A DNA stretch of 64,000 nt from Tethya wilhelma (GCA_964030475.1 CAXIPT010000003.1:6764511-6828510), one strand, 5' to 3'; numbered from the stretch's first letter, positions 49,951 through 63,156 are shown. The notes: generated from the letters alone by a model not told the origin. Program-made: numbers and translations.

Positions 49951-52122
49951 ATTAAATTTACCAGTAGCAGTGCCACCTACGACACTGACTACAACTTCAA
50001 TGTCATTTTGCAGGGCAGCATCTACTGGAGTCAAAGACAGTTCAATTGGTAGGTGGATGATTTGAATGTTAGTAATGGGATTTGCATCTCTCTCATCTGC
50101 CACATCAAACGGCGCAAGGAGTCGAAGTACAATACCTGTAGATGATTGTTAGAAGAAACCCACAAAAAGTTTTATGTGGCATGTGCAAAAAATTGCTACT
50201 AGCTTGTCAACAACTGACAAAATAGTTACGTTCTAGGGTATTTTTTCATTGTACATAAGTTGTATGTAAAGGAGAAAAAGTCCCACTCTGTGGTAGTACA
50301 GTGAGGAGTAGTTACTGCAGCCACTGATGTGAAATACCCTGAGCCAGAAAAGGCATCACAACAACATAGGAGTGCATGTACACATTGCCTAATTTTTTCG
50401 ATCATTAATTGTTGACACAGTTAATTAACACATGTGATTCTTCAATAGGATTCAGTCACTCTGTGCCTGGACAGTAGGGGATTTTGTGCTCATGATACAA
50501 ATATCCCCTAACACCACAATCAATGGAATAAGGGATTAAACCATACAAGAAATGCTCTAGGGTATTTTTGCTGGTGTACACCTGTTGTTTACCAAGAAGG
50601 TAACAATACCCCACCCTGTGCCTGTGCAGTGAAGAGATGTCGCAGCTACTGGCATGAAATACCCTGAGCCAGAGAAGGCACCAACAACTTGTACACATCA
50701 TCATAAGCTCTTTGCCTTTGAAATTGTGAACAATTCCATTGCATGACGAAAACAGAACACCTTGACATATGCACTTGAGGAGGAGGAGCATTGGGATGAG
50801 AACAACAGGGGATATAACCAAGCCACCATGCATCTAGTTATCAATAGTCTCATTAGCATTCCTTCATACACCGGATACAGCGACAACACTGCATGGGAGC
50901 ATGCTTGCCAAGAACTTAGAAGTGCATATACACATTACCATTTAAGCACTCATAATATTAATATCAATATTAGGTATGCATGATTTAACATTATTAAATA
51001 TTAAATCATGCATACCATGAATAACCCAGAATACCTTTTTTATCACAATGACAACCTAAGGCAAGTGATTTTCTAAAGAGAGGATAATAGCTGGTACAGA
51101 CATCGAGAGCATGGAGGGTGCAGATCAAACTTATAGGCCAAGCCGCTGTAGTCCTATATTATCTTACAGCGAGAGAAACTGCCTGATTGAAGTCATATCG
51201 TATGCATACCGTATAGCTCCAAATTTTTGTGGTTCAAAAAGTTCGTGAAAGCCTGTCTTTGCTGTTTTGAGCTAATTCTCGTGAATCATGATCTGTGAAA
51301 TTATAATGCCGATATACAGTTTTCTAAATTTTTGTGGAGAAAATCTTTGTGATATACAGTCAAATCACCAAATTCAGGAAAATATTGTACTATGAAAATT
51401 TGGTGCTATACAGTAGTAAGAACATTTCATGGAGTAAAACTTACAGATTGACATGACTTGTAAAAACTTTACATGTCTTAATTGAATACTATATTGCTGG
51501 AAATATTGATGGTAATCTTAGTTTGACGATTTGACAGTCAAAGTCAAAATCATCAAACTTAAGCCCGTCAATATTTCGCCCTCATATCTATTATGCGCAC
51601 ACACAAATCATCAATATTTTGTGTCCTACAGAGCAAAAAATTCAATTGTCAAAATTTTTGACCATCAATATTAAATCTTCTGGCTATATGTTGTATTGTG
51701 TGACATAATAAGCCTGTAACATGCCTACATCATACACGTATACTGAGTACAAAGTTGAAACGAGAATTAAATTGCCAAATAAAAAATTGCCAAATACTTT
51801 TATATCTGCGCACATAATTATAAACAATGTTGAGTTAATCGCCATCAAATTTACCCACTATACAGCGACGAGGAGATACACAGTTGTTTAACTAAAACTC
51901 CCAAGTTAAGTCTGTATCATTAAGATTGCAAGGTTCTAGAACACCTTCCCCTATCATACATAGCAGCAGTTGCTTTAGGCCTTATATTGAGTTATATAAC
52001 TTACTAGACGGCGGCGGCAACTGTTGGGAAATGGTCGGTTGAGGAAGCAGCAAGATAAATATTGCCACCACAAGAGACAGCAGGGGCACAGTAAAACCAC
52101 AAGAGCTCCTATTCCTACACAT
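38218..52122 (-). CDS. Gene F: secreted multi-Calx-beta protein, sponge aggregation-factor type
   Basis: Signal-peptide exon 52122..52005 (VPLLSLVVAIFILLLP), then Calx-beta half-domain exons, all with phase 1 introns. Two module types alternate. C+D exons (FSLLPP..V..A.GGTA, then FPAGT.NGAI..DD.IVEGTETAVLLGTLPAG) start at 50135, 49839, 48191, 47935, 45053, 44816, 42111 and 41396. A+B exons (VIIGFQQ.HYKVNEGDGCV, then TFREGNMNQPLC..I.DD..EEGLEEF, VKIIDND) start at 48921, 48618, 47562, 47176, 44517, 44202 (B3+A4 fused), 43556 (B4+A5 fused), 43007, 41028 and 40705. Pro/Ser/Thr-rich linkers follow (40337-40480, 39548), a Cys-containing exon (39920..39822) and a last diverged domain (39548..39237, 39147..38950). 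About 11 domains. Omitting the duplicated exons, the total is 4710 nt, divisible by three (1569 residues). No TM helix seen, so probably extracellular and Ca2+-binding. The terminal exon is tentative. Confidence 0.85.
38355..38865. repeat. Duplicate of 38939-39440 (last Calx-beta exons) at contig join
   Basis: Two exons (38865..38649 partial; 38559..38362) repeat 39237-39548 and 38950-39147 with a few substitutions (VSSSEAI against VISSGAI). The copies meet at the N at 38866 in direct orientation, as expected for an unmerged allelic overlap. Confidence 0.8.
39549..39821. other. Gene F intron
   Basis: AT-rich intron with no other feature. Confidence 0.6.
40030..40107. mobile_element. 78-bp hairpin MITE (TAGCCTCG family) in a gene F intron
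   Basis: tagcctcgtccccaggctcc pairs base-for-base with the far end; the loop is near ctttccgtgagtg. Flanks ttgaatgga and ctgaatgga form a 9-bp target duplication with one mismatch. Confidence 0.85.
41670..41734. repeat. Perfect 29-bp inverted repeat with 7-base loop
   Basis: tgcatgacccttaagtgggc continues to ..gcactcga, loop tgcatgg, then the exact complement. It lies in the intron between 41953 and 41396 of gene F. It does not share the TAGCCTCG ends and has no obvious target duplication. Confidence 0.85.
42145..42217. repeat. (GT)n-(GA)n microsatellite at contig join 42218
   Basis: Simple repeat in a gene F intron. A similar CA/GA tract is at 42670-42740. A pure GT tract at 44220-44276 abuts the N at 44219, and another is at 49899-49949. 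Confidence 0.9.
45048..45975. repeat. Direct duplicate of 46823-47750 (Calx-beta exons) at contig join 46822
   Basis: Exons 45790..45647 and 45406..45167 are near-identical to 47562..47419 and 47176..46937, including the intron MITE. Differences are few (RTSD against RAAD, NPLF against DPLF, TDED against TEED). Only one set should be counted in gene F if this is an allelic overlap. Similarity stops at 45975, within a D-type exon. Confidence 0.8.
45476..45545. mobile_element. 70-bp TAGCCTC-family MITE
   Basis: Flanked by cagtgtacc (left) and tagtgtacc (right). Same insertion as 47246-47315 in the duplicate. Confidence 0.75.
45976..46821. other. Sequence without homology to the duplicated partner
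   Basis: Replaces the rest of a D-type Calx-beta exon just before the N at 46822. No gene recognised; it may be a transposon inserted in one haplotype or a chimeric contig end. Confidence 0.45.
47246..47315. mobile_element. 70-bp TAGCCTC-family MITE (partner of 45476-45545)
   Basis: Flanks cagtgtacc and cagtgtaca support a 9-bp target duplication. Lies in the intron between exons 47562..47419 and 47176..46937. Confidence 0.75.
48971..49153. mobile_element. 183-bp MITE with ~24-bp TIRs (ccgtagatcgggaaattttc), TA target
   Basis: Starts ccgtagatcgggaaattttc and ends with the complement gaaaatttcccgatctacgg, flanked by TA on each side. The interior repeats ttaattttcgc several times. Inserted in a gene F intron. 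Confidence 0.85.
50136..52004. other. Large first intron of gene F
   Basis: Between the signal-peptide exon and the first Calx-beta exon. It holds a direct repeat (about 50230-50380 against 50560-50690, sharing ataccctgagccag), a 16-bp inverted repeat (50973-50988/51001-51016) and a TIR element at 51211-51417. No coding exon found. Confidence 0.6.
51211..51417. mobile_element. ~207-bp TIR element (ccgtatagctccaaattttt)
   Basis: Left end ccgtatagctccaaattttt, right end gaaaatttggtgctatacag, flanked by TA. Imperfect inverted repeats of about 22 bp. Confidence 0.65.
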
Positions 52123-52343
52123 TTTCCTTTCACTTCTTTTGGTCCAGTTCTCAGAACGCCAGTAAAGTAAACTGAGTTTCTAAAAAGACTTTTATAGAGC
52201 TCCGTGACCATCTCTCGGCACGTTGCTTCTTCTGCGCATGCGTACTGCGCATGTGCACGTAGTCTACAAATATAACGTCATGCAGAAGAAATTAATGATT
52301 CTTGAATAAACAGCAATCATACAAACACTGTACAGAACAATAT

Positions 52344-53442
52344 TTAGGAAGCATCCGGTGCCTTCACAACTCCAACTTTTGCAGCCCTAATAGTACGTCC
52401 ATGCAGTGTGTATCCCACTGAAGATACCACGGCCACTGTACCATGCTTCTCACCAGGTAGCTCAAACAAGGCTTCGTGGATATTGGGATCAAAATCTTCA
52501 CCAACACCATCGATTTTCTTTAAGCCATTCTTACTGAACACTTTCTGCAGTTCAGCTTCAGTTAACTTAAGTCCATCATAAAGAGCTCTCAGGGGCGGGT
52601 TGACTAGTTCCTCAAGCTCCTCCTTAGGTACACTCTCTGTTGCCTTTTCTAGGATGTCTGCCACTTCTAGGAGGTCTTTAGAGAAGTCTTGAATACCATA
52701 CAGTCTAGCATCCTCTACTTGTTTGGCCATTCTTTGGCGGACATTCTCAGTTTCAGCAAGTGCTCTCATGTACTTGTTCTAGAAGATGTGAAGGAGTTAG
52801 AACACAAGGATTACTGTAGGACCATTGGACATAACTATGGGTTGGTAATTGATAAAGTACCTGTGATTCAGCTACAGTTTCACTATGTTGCTTGATCTGT
52901 TCTTCCCTTTCTTGTAGCAATGCCTCAAGCTCATTCACTGTTCTGGATTCTTTTGATGTCTTCTCCTCTCCATCACTTGCTCGAGTCTCAGTGGCAGGCT
53001 GCTTTGAATCATTACTCTCTTCTGTTGTAGCCTGTACATAAACCAACAATGTACAAATTGCATGTTATAACTGGTAGAGTGTGAGTATTGCACAGCCACA
53101 ATCTTTGGGAACAAGATAATAACAATTCCCATGCCCCCCACATTGTGTATGTACAACTATGTATGGTGAAGTACAGGGCTGGGGCCTCACAGCATCTAGT
53201 AAGCATCTACATAGTCATATATCATTACATACTTTGTCCTCTGTCACTTGCTTTGACCCACTTTGCCATCTCTTCAGCTTGTCTGTCCAGGTGCCCATGA
53301 ACTGCACTGCAGGGTGGCTTCTGTAGCCTACACCTTGAGCTGTTGGACGACCATATTGAGCTAACGTACTCTGTCTGTAGGAGGGAACTAACTGCTTTAT
53401 CCACCTTCTGGATATCCTCGCTACAACCGGAGAGGCATTCAT
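52344..53442 (-). CDS. GRPEL1: Mitochondrial GrpE nucleotide-exchange factor
   Basis: Three exons (53442..53233, 53031..52861, 52778..52344) with phase 0 junctions encode 271 residues plus TAA. GrpE releases ADP from mitochondrial Hsp70 in protein import and folding. The first ~45 residues are Arg-rich without acids (MNASPVVARISRRWIKQ), as in a matrix presequence. A long Glu/Gln-rich coiled coil follows (LEALLQEREEQIKQH), then RALAETENVRQRM, DLLEVADILEKA, and the beta domain FDPNIHEALFELPG and GYTLHGRTIRAAKVGVVKAP. The C-terminus ends normally. GRPEL1 and GRPEL2 are vertebrate duplicates, so the symbol marks the family. Confidence 0.93.
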
Positions 53443-53539
53443 GTTTGCAAACCCTACCAGTCCTCGTGGGTATGGTGGGCTTTATCTAGAAAAATATGAC
53501 GCAATTCTAAACCACACCCATAAATTATGTTAGACAATC
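53443..53539. promoter_or_regulatory. Divergent promoter region shared by GrpE (-) and the FAM174-like gene (+)
   Basis: Only 97 bp separate the two start codons, so both 5' UTRs and promoters must lie here or overlap the neighbouring gene. No TATA box is evident. Confidence 0.6.
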
Positions 53540-54984
53540 ATGAAGTCCTTCTCAAGCTTTGTGCTGTTTATTGCTCTCCTCTCGTGCTTCTATCAGCTTT
53601 CTCTGAGCGAAGCATCAAGCTCTACCACTTCTCTTGAAAACAAGACTAATACTAGTAAGTTTTGTGTCCCCAAATAATGTAATCAGCTAGATATAGCGCC
53701 TCGTCACGGTTTCATAACAGAAATAATTTAGATATCTATCATGTATGAGTATGTATTATCTATGATGTATGTGGTGTCGTGAATCTTCGTGCCTGAAATC
53801 GTTTTTTTTTGCTCATGTTTCACAAACAATCACATAGCTACTCTTTCAAATGCAACAACTGATAGTTCAGTGAGTTCTACTGAGACTGACCCTACGCTGC
53901 CTTCACATCTTTCAACTAACTGGAAGATACTGAAAAATGCCTTGATCATAGTAAGTGCTGGACTTGTTACGGTAAACCCTGCGTGAGAGCAATGTTTGTG
54001 TACATGATACATGTGTCACTAAAGATATTATATACAGCTCTGTACTAAAGTCCATCTGGTTTGAGAATGCCGGTAGAAAAAATCGAATAACTTTCTTATT
54101 ATCCAACCGATTTCAAAATTTCAAGCACCATTGGAAAGCGCTCATTCTCCCTGTTCTTTTGGTTACTTTTTCAACTTCCTACGCCTTACCAGTCAAAAGT
54201 TAGCTATTTTGTCCCATAGTAAATGTATGGCATTAATTTCATTATTTCACTTCCGGTAGCATTCTCAAACCAGATAGACTTTAATGGGTCCTGGGAAATC
54301 ACAATATACTGATATACATAATTATACAGTTTTAATAGAGGGCTGAATGATTGTAGTTTGGTTCCCAACTTCTCTGTTGACTTTTTACTCAATGGATATG
54401 AATCAATAAGGGGAGGACTTGGTTGGAAAATATAAATACAATACATACAAACACATGCAAATACAGTACAACAATATTATCGTAAAGCTCATTTCACTGT
54501 AGATTGTGTTGCTGTTGGTGGTGGTGGTAGTGTTTCTGGTGGTGAGGTACTGCCGCTCAGAAAGAAGATCAAAGAGAATAGAGAAGTAAACCACTTTAGA
54601 AAATATCAGTTGTATAGGACTTGTTTCTGTACACAAAATACCTGCTATTGACACATACTTGTAGTCAGTAATGGGGCTAGTAATTATTGTAGCTGTAATT
54701 GTATGGACATGGTTTTACATGTGCTTTAACAGAGGGTGATAGGGAACATTATTTTGTTGGCCAGCATCTCCTATTGTACTAGTTTCTAGTATATGATTGC
54801 TACCTGTGTTTTTGATATTGAGGTAGTAGTACAACTTGTGTTGTTACGTACATATCCCATGCATGACTCCTCCCCCTACAGGTACTCTCGGGTGAGGACT
54901 AATGCCAACAGACTGATGGATAACGGTGGGGACGACTTGGACGATGAAGAGGAAATGGAGATGTCCATTTATGAAAAGAAATGA
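53540..54984 (+). CDS. Small single-pass membrane protein, FAM174-like
   Basis: Four exons (53540-53654, 53838-53950, 54503-54585, 54882-54984) with consistent phases give 137 residues. Signal peptide (MKSFSSFVLFIALLSCFYQL), a Ser/Thr-rich extracellular segment with N-T/S sites (NKTNTS, SNATT), a TM helix (LIIIVLLLVVVVVFLVV), then a basic stretch (RYCRSERRSKR), KYSRVRT, and an acidic end (DDLDDEEEMEM). Short type I architecture with basic-then-acidic tail resembles FAM174 proteins, but similarity is weak and other small TM families are possible. An MITE sits in intron 2. AATAAA not clear. Confidence 0.75.
54048..54281. mobile_element. 234-bp TIR element (aagtccatctggtttgagaa), TA target
   Basis: Ends aagtccatctggtttgagaa and ttctcaaaccagatagactt, flanked by TA. 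A relative is at 59205-59414. Lies in intron 2 of the FAM174-like gene. Confidence 0.8.
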
Positions 54985-55480
54985 ACACAAGACTAATTGG
55001 TTGACAATAATTTGTTGTATTAACCCACCAATGTATATATGTGTATGCACACAAAGCAGGCCATCAATCCAGATCCACTTTGCATCAGCTTTATCCATTT
55101 GTTGTTATTTTCTTTGTATTAGTTCCTTGTAAGTGTTTTTGTCGAATTTCAAATAATTATGTCTTGTGAGAACTTTTCTTCCTTATATTTTACATACTCT
55201 CATCGACCTGTATCACCTATGGGCTAGTGTACGTACTCTTGTCACTGAGCTAAGCTGGCATGAGAAGCAGAACATAATTTTATATAATCGGACAATAGTG
55301 CCATACACTATACATGGTAGCTAGAGCCTTGTATACGTACTTATTGTGTCAATCAATCAACTTCATATCCCTGGCTTTGTACACGACAGGATGTGGTTAT
55401 GGTAGTATGTGTTGTGTGCAGCATGCTGTCAACTATAAAGCTAGTTATAAACAACAATCATGCATACAAATTTGAAGAAT
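54985..55480. other. Intergenic, 5' flank of the 55.5-kb receptor
   Basis: No exon or repeat recognised. Confidence 0.5.
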
Positions 55481-58082
<2,602 letters not shown>

Positions 58083-59094
58083 CAAACTGACATGGAATAG
58101 CAAAGGGTGAATACTTATTTAAGCCATGGCTCAAGTGAATTGAAACTAATAATATATTGTTACTTTTAACTATCTAATGTTCAGGTAACTATTTTGATAC
58201 CAATTTCTCAAATCTATGTTACAATCATGCATACTATAGTGATGTGATTAAGCACCAGGGAAGTTGGCATGTCATAAATTACTCTGTAGTTGAATGCTGT
58301 ATTGCACAACCACACATCAAGACCATGATGAAAATAAAATGTTTATCATGCGGCATAAGAGTCAAACGTGACCTATGTTATGTAACTGTGTATGCATGCA
58401 CAATAATGTTTTGTTTCAATTCAGCATAAGTGTTGTCAGTATCACCTTTACACATCATGTCTTTACTGTCCTCAGTTTGCTAATGTAGTTAAAAGCTTTG
58501 TTCAATTTGCAAGTCTGTTTGAATCTACTGTAAATTAAGACATTAATTTTTGAATGTTAATAAATTAAACACCTAAAATTTAAATCGTATTATTATCATG
58601 GTGATTTTACTGAATTGGACAAATAAATTGGGTAATTTTTAGTGGCGATAAAATTTAACCTACAGTATGCACACACTGAAAGGAATGAGGCTTCGAATGG
58701 GATGATTTATGAGGCTACACAGTCTCATCTCAGAAACAATGGGCTCCATTTTAGCTTAATAATTTTAACATTATAGTCAATAATATATATTTATCTAAAC
58801 TGATGCTGATGATGAATTATCCATAGAGGTGATTTGACATGGTTGACTTTAAATGACTTTTGTTTGCTCAGGTTGTAAGTTATATACTGCAATGGAGATT
58901 GTCAACTGATTAGGAAGAGATGGTACGAAGGCGACTATAATTTTCAACACAGGCCTTCTAGCAACAAAGGCCTAGGAATTAAGTTTATGTAACTAAAACA
59001 CTCAAATTTAGTGAGAACTGTAACAGAAGCTTACACACAAATTAACATCCATACTCATATGCATTTGTGGTTTGAGCAAGAGGTCAGTCTTAGC
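58083..59094. other. Gene E 3' flank, gene-free
   Basis: AATAAA at about 58336 may be the polyadenylation signal. About 58520-58675 is AT-rich with weakly inverted ends (tactgtaaat / acctacagta), possibly a small element. Confidence 0.4.
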
Positions 59095-59455
59095 TCCCTT
59101 CACCAGAGCTGCCAGGACTCTGAGACAACTGGCACATGCACTGAACAGGCCCCACAGCCACACTGCTCACCTGGTCACTGCCACTCACTAGACAACCAGC
59201 ACTAAAGTCCATCTCCATGGTTTGAGAATGCTGCCGGAAGTGAAACTTTTGACTGGTAAGGTGTAGGAAGCTGGAAAGCAATCAAAAGATCAGGGAGAAC
59301 ACGCACTTTCCAAGGAGGAAGGAGGTGCTTGAAAATTATTGTAATTGGTTGGATAATAAGAAAGTTACTTGATTTTTTCTATATACTGACATTATCAAAC
59401 CGCGGCAGATGGACTATAGGACCAGTTTACACCACAACTCAGGGGAAAACATAAT
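59095..59455 (-). pseudogene. DNAAF5 exon fragment interrupted by an MITE
   Basis: 59095-59204 is the complement of 1258-1372 of the DNAAF5 exon. The exon's first part (GCTATTATGTT..CTGGTCCT) reappears at about 59415-59455. Between them lies the TIR element 59205-59414. No frame survives. Confidence 0.75.
59205..59414. mobile_element. ~210-bp TIR element inside a DNAAF5 relic
   Basis: Starts aagtccatctccatggtttg and ends caaaccgcggcagatggact, flanked by TA. Related to 54048-54281. Confidence 0.7.
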
Positions 59456-59518
59456 AGCCCATTTACTCACTGCATATAACTGCCTACACATTTGTGTGTG
59501 TGTGTCTGGGGCCGGGGG

Positions 59519-59704
59519 GAGGGAGGGGGGTATGGCATGTCATAAATTGCTATGAGTTTGCACATACAATTAGCACTGAGCCCTAAAACCAACACACATA
59601 TACTCTATAGTATTATCTGACACGGAGGGAGGGGGGTATGGCATGTCATAAATTGCTATGAGTTTGCACATACAATTAGCACTGAGCCCTAAAACCAACA
59701 CATC
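59519..59704. repeat. Tandem duplication of an ~80-bp unit (106-bp period)
   Basis: The unit ggagggaggggggtatggca.. through ctgagccctaaaaccaacac occurs at about 59519-59597 and 59625-59704, almost unchanged. Confidence 0.85.
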
Positions 59705-59894
59705 TGACACGAGAAAAGTAGGATATGTTTTCTATTCATGGTATTGTATGTGGACTACAAGAATCCTTATAAGAGGTTATAAAGTATGAAACTGAACAAT
59801 GTCATGTCACTAACCTAAACTAGTCTAGTCCTAGACCCCGCCTAAACCTAAACATGGTGCTGGTGACAAGGATTTGCCATTTTATCCTTAAGAT

Positions 59895-60110
59895 TCTTTT
59901 CATTTCCCCCCTCATATTTGGCTCCCACCTACAATCACCATGGGTGATTGTGGAAGCACTCATGGAACTTCCACTGTCATGATATCTTAGTTATCCCAGA
60001 GTTGGTGAGATTGTTTAATCTGGTCTCCTCCACCTCATCATGCAGAGAGGGAGGTCATGAGGAGGGGCACTGCTAATAGGAATACCTTGAAGGAGAACAT
60101 TTTAGTCACT
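59895..60110 (-). pseudogene. DNAAF5 exon relic (middle exons), inverted
   Basis: Complement of the 31070-31240 region (cctccctctctgatgaggtggaggag.., gtgggagccaaatatgag) with deletions and substitutions that close the frame. Confidence 0.65.
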
Positions 60111-60373
60111 ATTTTGATGGGAAAACTAAATAAATATGGAACTATACAGGTATACCCAATACATAGCAGCTACTATAGGGCTGGAGTCGCTATACATGAA
60201 ACCATACAATACAATCACTGCAAGAGGAAAAACAGGAAAACAGAGACACAGGTGCAGCATAATAGCTCTCGGGCTGGAGTAAATCATTCCAATAATTATT
60301 CCCTCTAACCAGTACGAACATGCAGGGAGTGAACTGATGTTGAGTTGTGTTATATAGTCAGCTGATTTACTAG

Positions 60374-60721
60374 AATGTAGACTTTCTCTCTCCACAGCAG
60401 TCCTGTACTCTTGTTAGTACAACTTGTCAGTTTGTGTATCACAGACCAAGGTAATGTAACAATAGAAACTTTTATTAAGATTAAAAATCATGTTATATAA
60501 TTATTTGTATAAACATAGTTGCTAAGTATATACAGTGTACAGGTCTGGTAAGCTCATGCATGCAGTTTTTACATAAACCTGCAGTAAGAGGGACTGTGCT
60601 TCCATGTGCTGAAGGAGGAGTGGAGGTGTGTACCAATGGGAGATGGGGCTCTGTTTGTGATGACCAATGGGATGCAGTGGATGCTGGGGTTGTGTGCTAC
60701 CAACTAGGATTCTCTAGGGAA
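60374..60721 (+). pseudogene. SRCR receptor relic: dead signal exon plus hybrid SRCR1/SRCR3 exon
   Basis: The signal exon SPVLLLVQLVSLCITDQ ends at a gtaatg donor, but its ATG is followed at once by TAG where intact genes have AAG. Exon 60586-60721 begins like SRCR1 ([10 protein letters not shown]), then switches to SRCR3 ([33 protein letters not shown]). This is a fusion of non-adjacent exons, presumably by unequal exchange or deletion. No later exons follow. Confidence 0.75.
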
Positions 60722-61117
60722 GGTATTATCATAGACAATTATATTAAGGCTAGATATTTTAGAAGTACACTTTTTTTCACAGAAAAGTGATCTGTATATG
60801 ATTTTAAGCAGACATATCGTGTATATTGCAACTATATTGAGTCTGCATGCAAGATTGCAGGGATAAGTATAATATAGCCTATAGTTAATAAGTACTTACC
60901 CACATGATTTAGAGTGGGATTAATTCCATAATTGTATCAAGATTCGTGTGACTATGTATATCTGCTAGAGGAAGAGATGCAAAACTAGCTAATAGCCTTA
61001 GTATTTTAAAAACACAAACAAGAAAACACAAAATCAAGGCTAGTTTACATGCATGGTTTTCAATTACAATTAATATGGGAGTGCAATTACCAAAACCACA
61101 GAGGGTATTACTAATTA
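60722..61117. other. Gene-free stretch
   Basis: No exon or transposon end recognised before the terminal repeat starting at about 61118. Confidence 0.5.
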
Positions 61118-62377
61118 AAAAGAATGTTCGATTACAGTGCAATTACTGTAAAATGTCACTCTTATAGTGTAGGAGAAGTGTACAGTGTGACCCCATAATT
61201 TAAAGTATACCATTGTTATGCATTAAAACCAACCAAAGAATTTTTAAAGCCAAGATGGCTGCATTGTAGTACATGAATTTATACGCTAAGTTTCGAAGCT
61301 TTCTAATTTTGTTTAGGCCTATATATGATGAAAACGAGTATCAAGGAATATAGTACCCATGAAAAGAACTTACTTTGTGCTGTCAAAGTTGGCTCAACAC
61401 ATTCTGGTTCTCTGGAAATCTTTTTCAAGTAAGTCAGTTAGAAAGTACGTAAGTAAAGAAAAGTAAGAAAAAAAAAAAAGATGGCTGAAATTGTTGTCTC
61501 TGTCTTAGAGAGCTCATATGCTAAGTTGCAGAAGTCTGGTATGCCTTTGTCTGTATGCATTTGCCTACAAAGCAAAGGACTTCTACTAGATACTGCCCAA
61601 TGGACAGCAAGACAAACCAATGGAGGATTCTCAGTGTCCTTCTTCTGGCCAGCCCTGAGCCCTGAAAATGTTAATGCTAAGCCAAGAAAGAAGACACGGA
61701 AGAGAAGGAGAAAGGCTAAGGCTCAACCTTCCAGAGATCAGGGAGCAATTGAGGCCCATTCAACTGCAAGCAAGCTCAAACCTTCCATGAAATCCAATCC
61801 AGCTTCATCAACTCCAATTACTGCCCATCCTGAGAGCTTACAGGAAAATATCAAACCAACTACTCTTTCTGCTAAACCAATTCCTTGCACCAAGCCATCT
61901 AATTGTTCACCACCACACGCTCGGACTATAGACTTGACAACCTGTAATTCTGTAGCATATGAAATGAGGAATGGTGTATCTGGGGTGAAGTATACAGAGA
62001 CTGATGGAACAGAGGAGTGGACTCCTGTCAAGAAGTCGAGAAGATGTAAGTCTCCACTCCAGGCTACCTCAGACTCTAGTAGTGACTCTGAGCTTGATGT
62101 CTCGTGCTCTCGTATGGTGCAGTATAATGAATGCAATGGAACTCCTGGAATCACAATTTATCGTAGGAATGCTAAATGGGAACCCATTACACCAGGCCCA
62201 GTTGCTTCACGTACACGTAGCAAGACTTAGCAACCATTGCTTTTTGTTTGTTTGTCCAGGCTGCCTGTTTAATCAGGTTGACCTTCAGTACGCCTGTCTA
62301 GTTAACTGACACTCAGAATACACTCATTGTTTCTCAATGTCTTAACTATTGTCGTATTACCATGTGTACTGTAAAGC

Positions 62378-62415
<38 letters not shown>

Positions 62416-62768
62416 CGTACGTTAGGAGAACAAAAATGGCACTATGGTGGCTTCCCACTAGCGCTCTCTACGAGTGCTGAGGAAACTTTTTGCGAGTTTT
62501 ACGCCTTGCATTCAGTTGGTAAACTGTCAGTGAGAGCCTCTGACTAACTTAATTTGAAGGTTTAATTTTGTTTGACTAGATTTTTATAATGACCAAAATT
62601 TTATATTGTGTCTATGGGACAGTCGGCCCATTCCTACTATACGTACTACTGTACGTATGATATCATTACCATACTTTAATTTATGGGGTCACACTGTACA
62701 CTTCTCCTACACTATAAGAGTGACATTTTACAGTAATTGCACTGTAATCGAACATTCTTTTTCACAAT
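61118..62768 (+). mobile_element. ORF-bearing transposon with ~85-bp terminal inverted repeats
   Basis: aagaatgttcgattacagtg.. through gtgtacagtgtgacccc at about 61124-61205 is repeated in reverse at about 62685-62766. The ORF 61481-62230 and an (AAT)n tract at 62388-62412 lie between. A deletion derivative (5796-6300) and an inverted copy (36319-37570) exist in the window. Class not determined; the ORF does not look like a transposase. Confidence 0.65.
61481..62230 (+). CDS. Transposon ORF, 249 residues, unknown function
   Basis: Starts MAEIVVSVLESSYAKL. LLLDTAQWTARQTNGGFSV then SFFWPALSP forms a short hydrophobic/aromatic core, followed by a Lys/Arg-rich nuclear-localisation-like stretch, a Pro/Ser/Thr-rich middle, and a C-terminal segment NGTPGITIYRRNAKWEPITP ending TRSKT. 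No DDE, reverse transcriptase or zinc-finger motif seen. It may be a gag- or ORF1-like accessory protein, by inference from its basic, low-complexity composition. The second copy at 36843-37547 conserves the frame with only a few changes. Confidence 0.55.
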   Translation: MAEIVVSVLESSYAKLQKSGMPLSVCICLQSKGLLLDTAQWTARQTNGGFSVSFFWPALSPENVNAKPRKKTRKRRRKAKAQPSRDQGAIEAHSTASKLKPSMKSNPASSTPITAHPESLQENIKPTTLSAKPIPCTKPSNCSPPHARTIDLTTCNSVAYEMRNGVSGVKYTETDGTEEWTPVKKSRRCKSPLQATSDSSSDSELDVSCSRMVQYNECNGTPGITIYRRNAKWEPITPGPVASRTRSKT

Positions 62769-63156
62769 TAATGACCTTTTACTCATGCAGCCGCTATGAA
62801 CTTGATGCATGCACGTGTAAATCTACACACGAGGCAATTTCCCTGCACTCAGTGTACTGCTACTACTATATACACAGCTATAGAAAATTTTGAGTAATAA
62901 AAATTTTCATGAAAGGCAATAGTGCAAAACCGTTCCTGATTTAGTTTGGAAGGTCAAGTAGCTACACCATACATAATATTAATTGCGATAAGATTCCAAA
63001 ATTTTCACAAGTAACATTTTGTGTACTGCTGGTGAAAGTTTATACTCTGAAAATTTCCACTATGCATGCACAAAATTTACTAGACTATACCAATGTGAAT
63101 AATTATTGTGCGCAAAAATTTGCAGTTACGTCTACATGTCACAATTGATGGTACAG

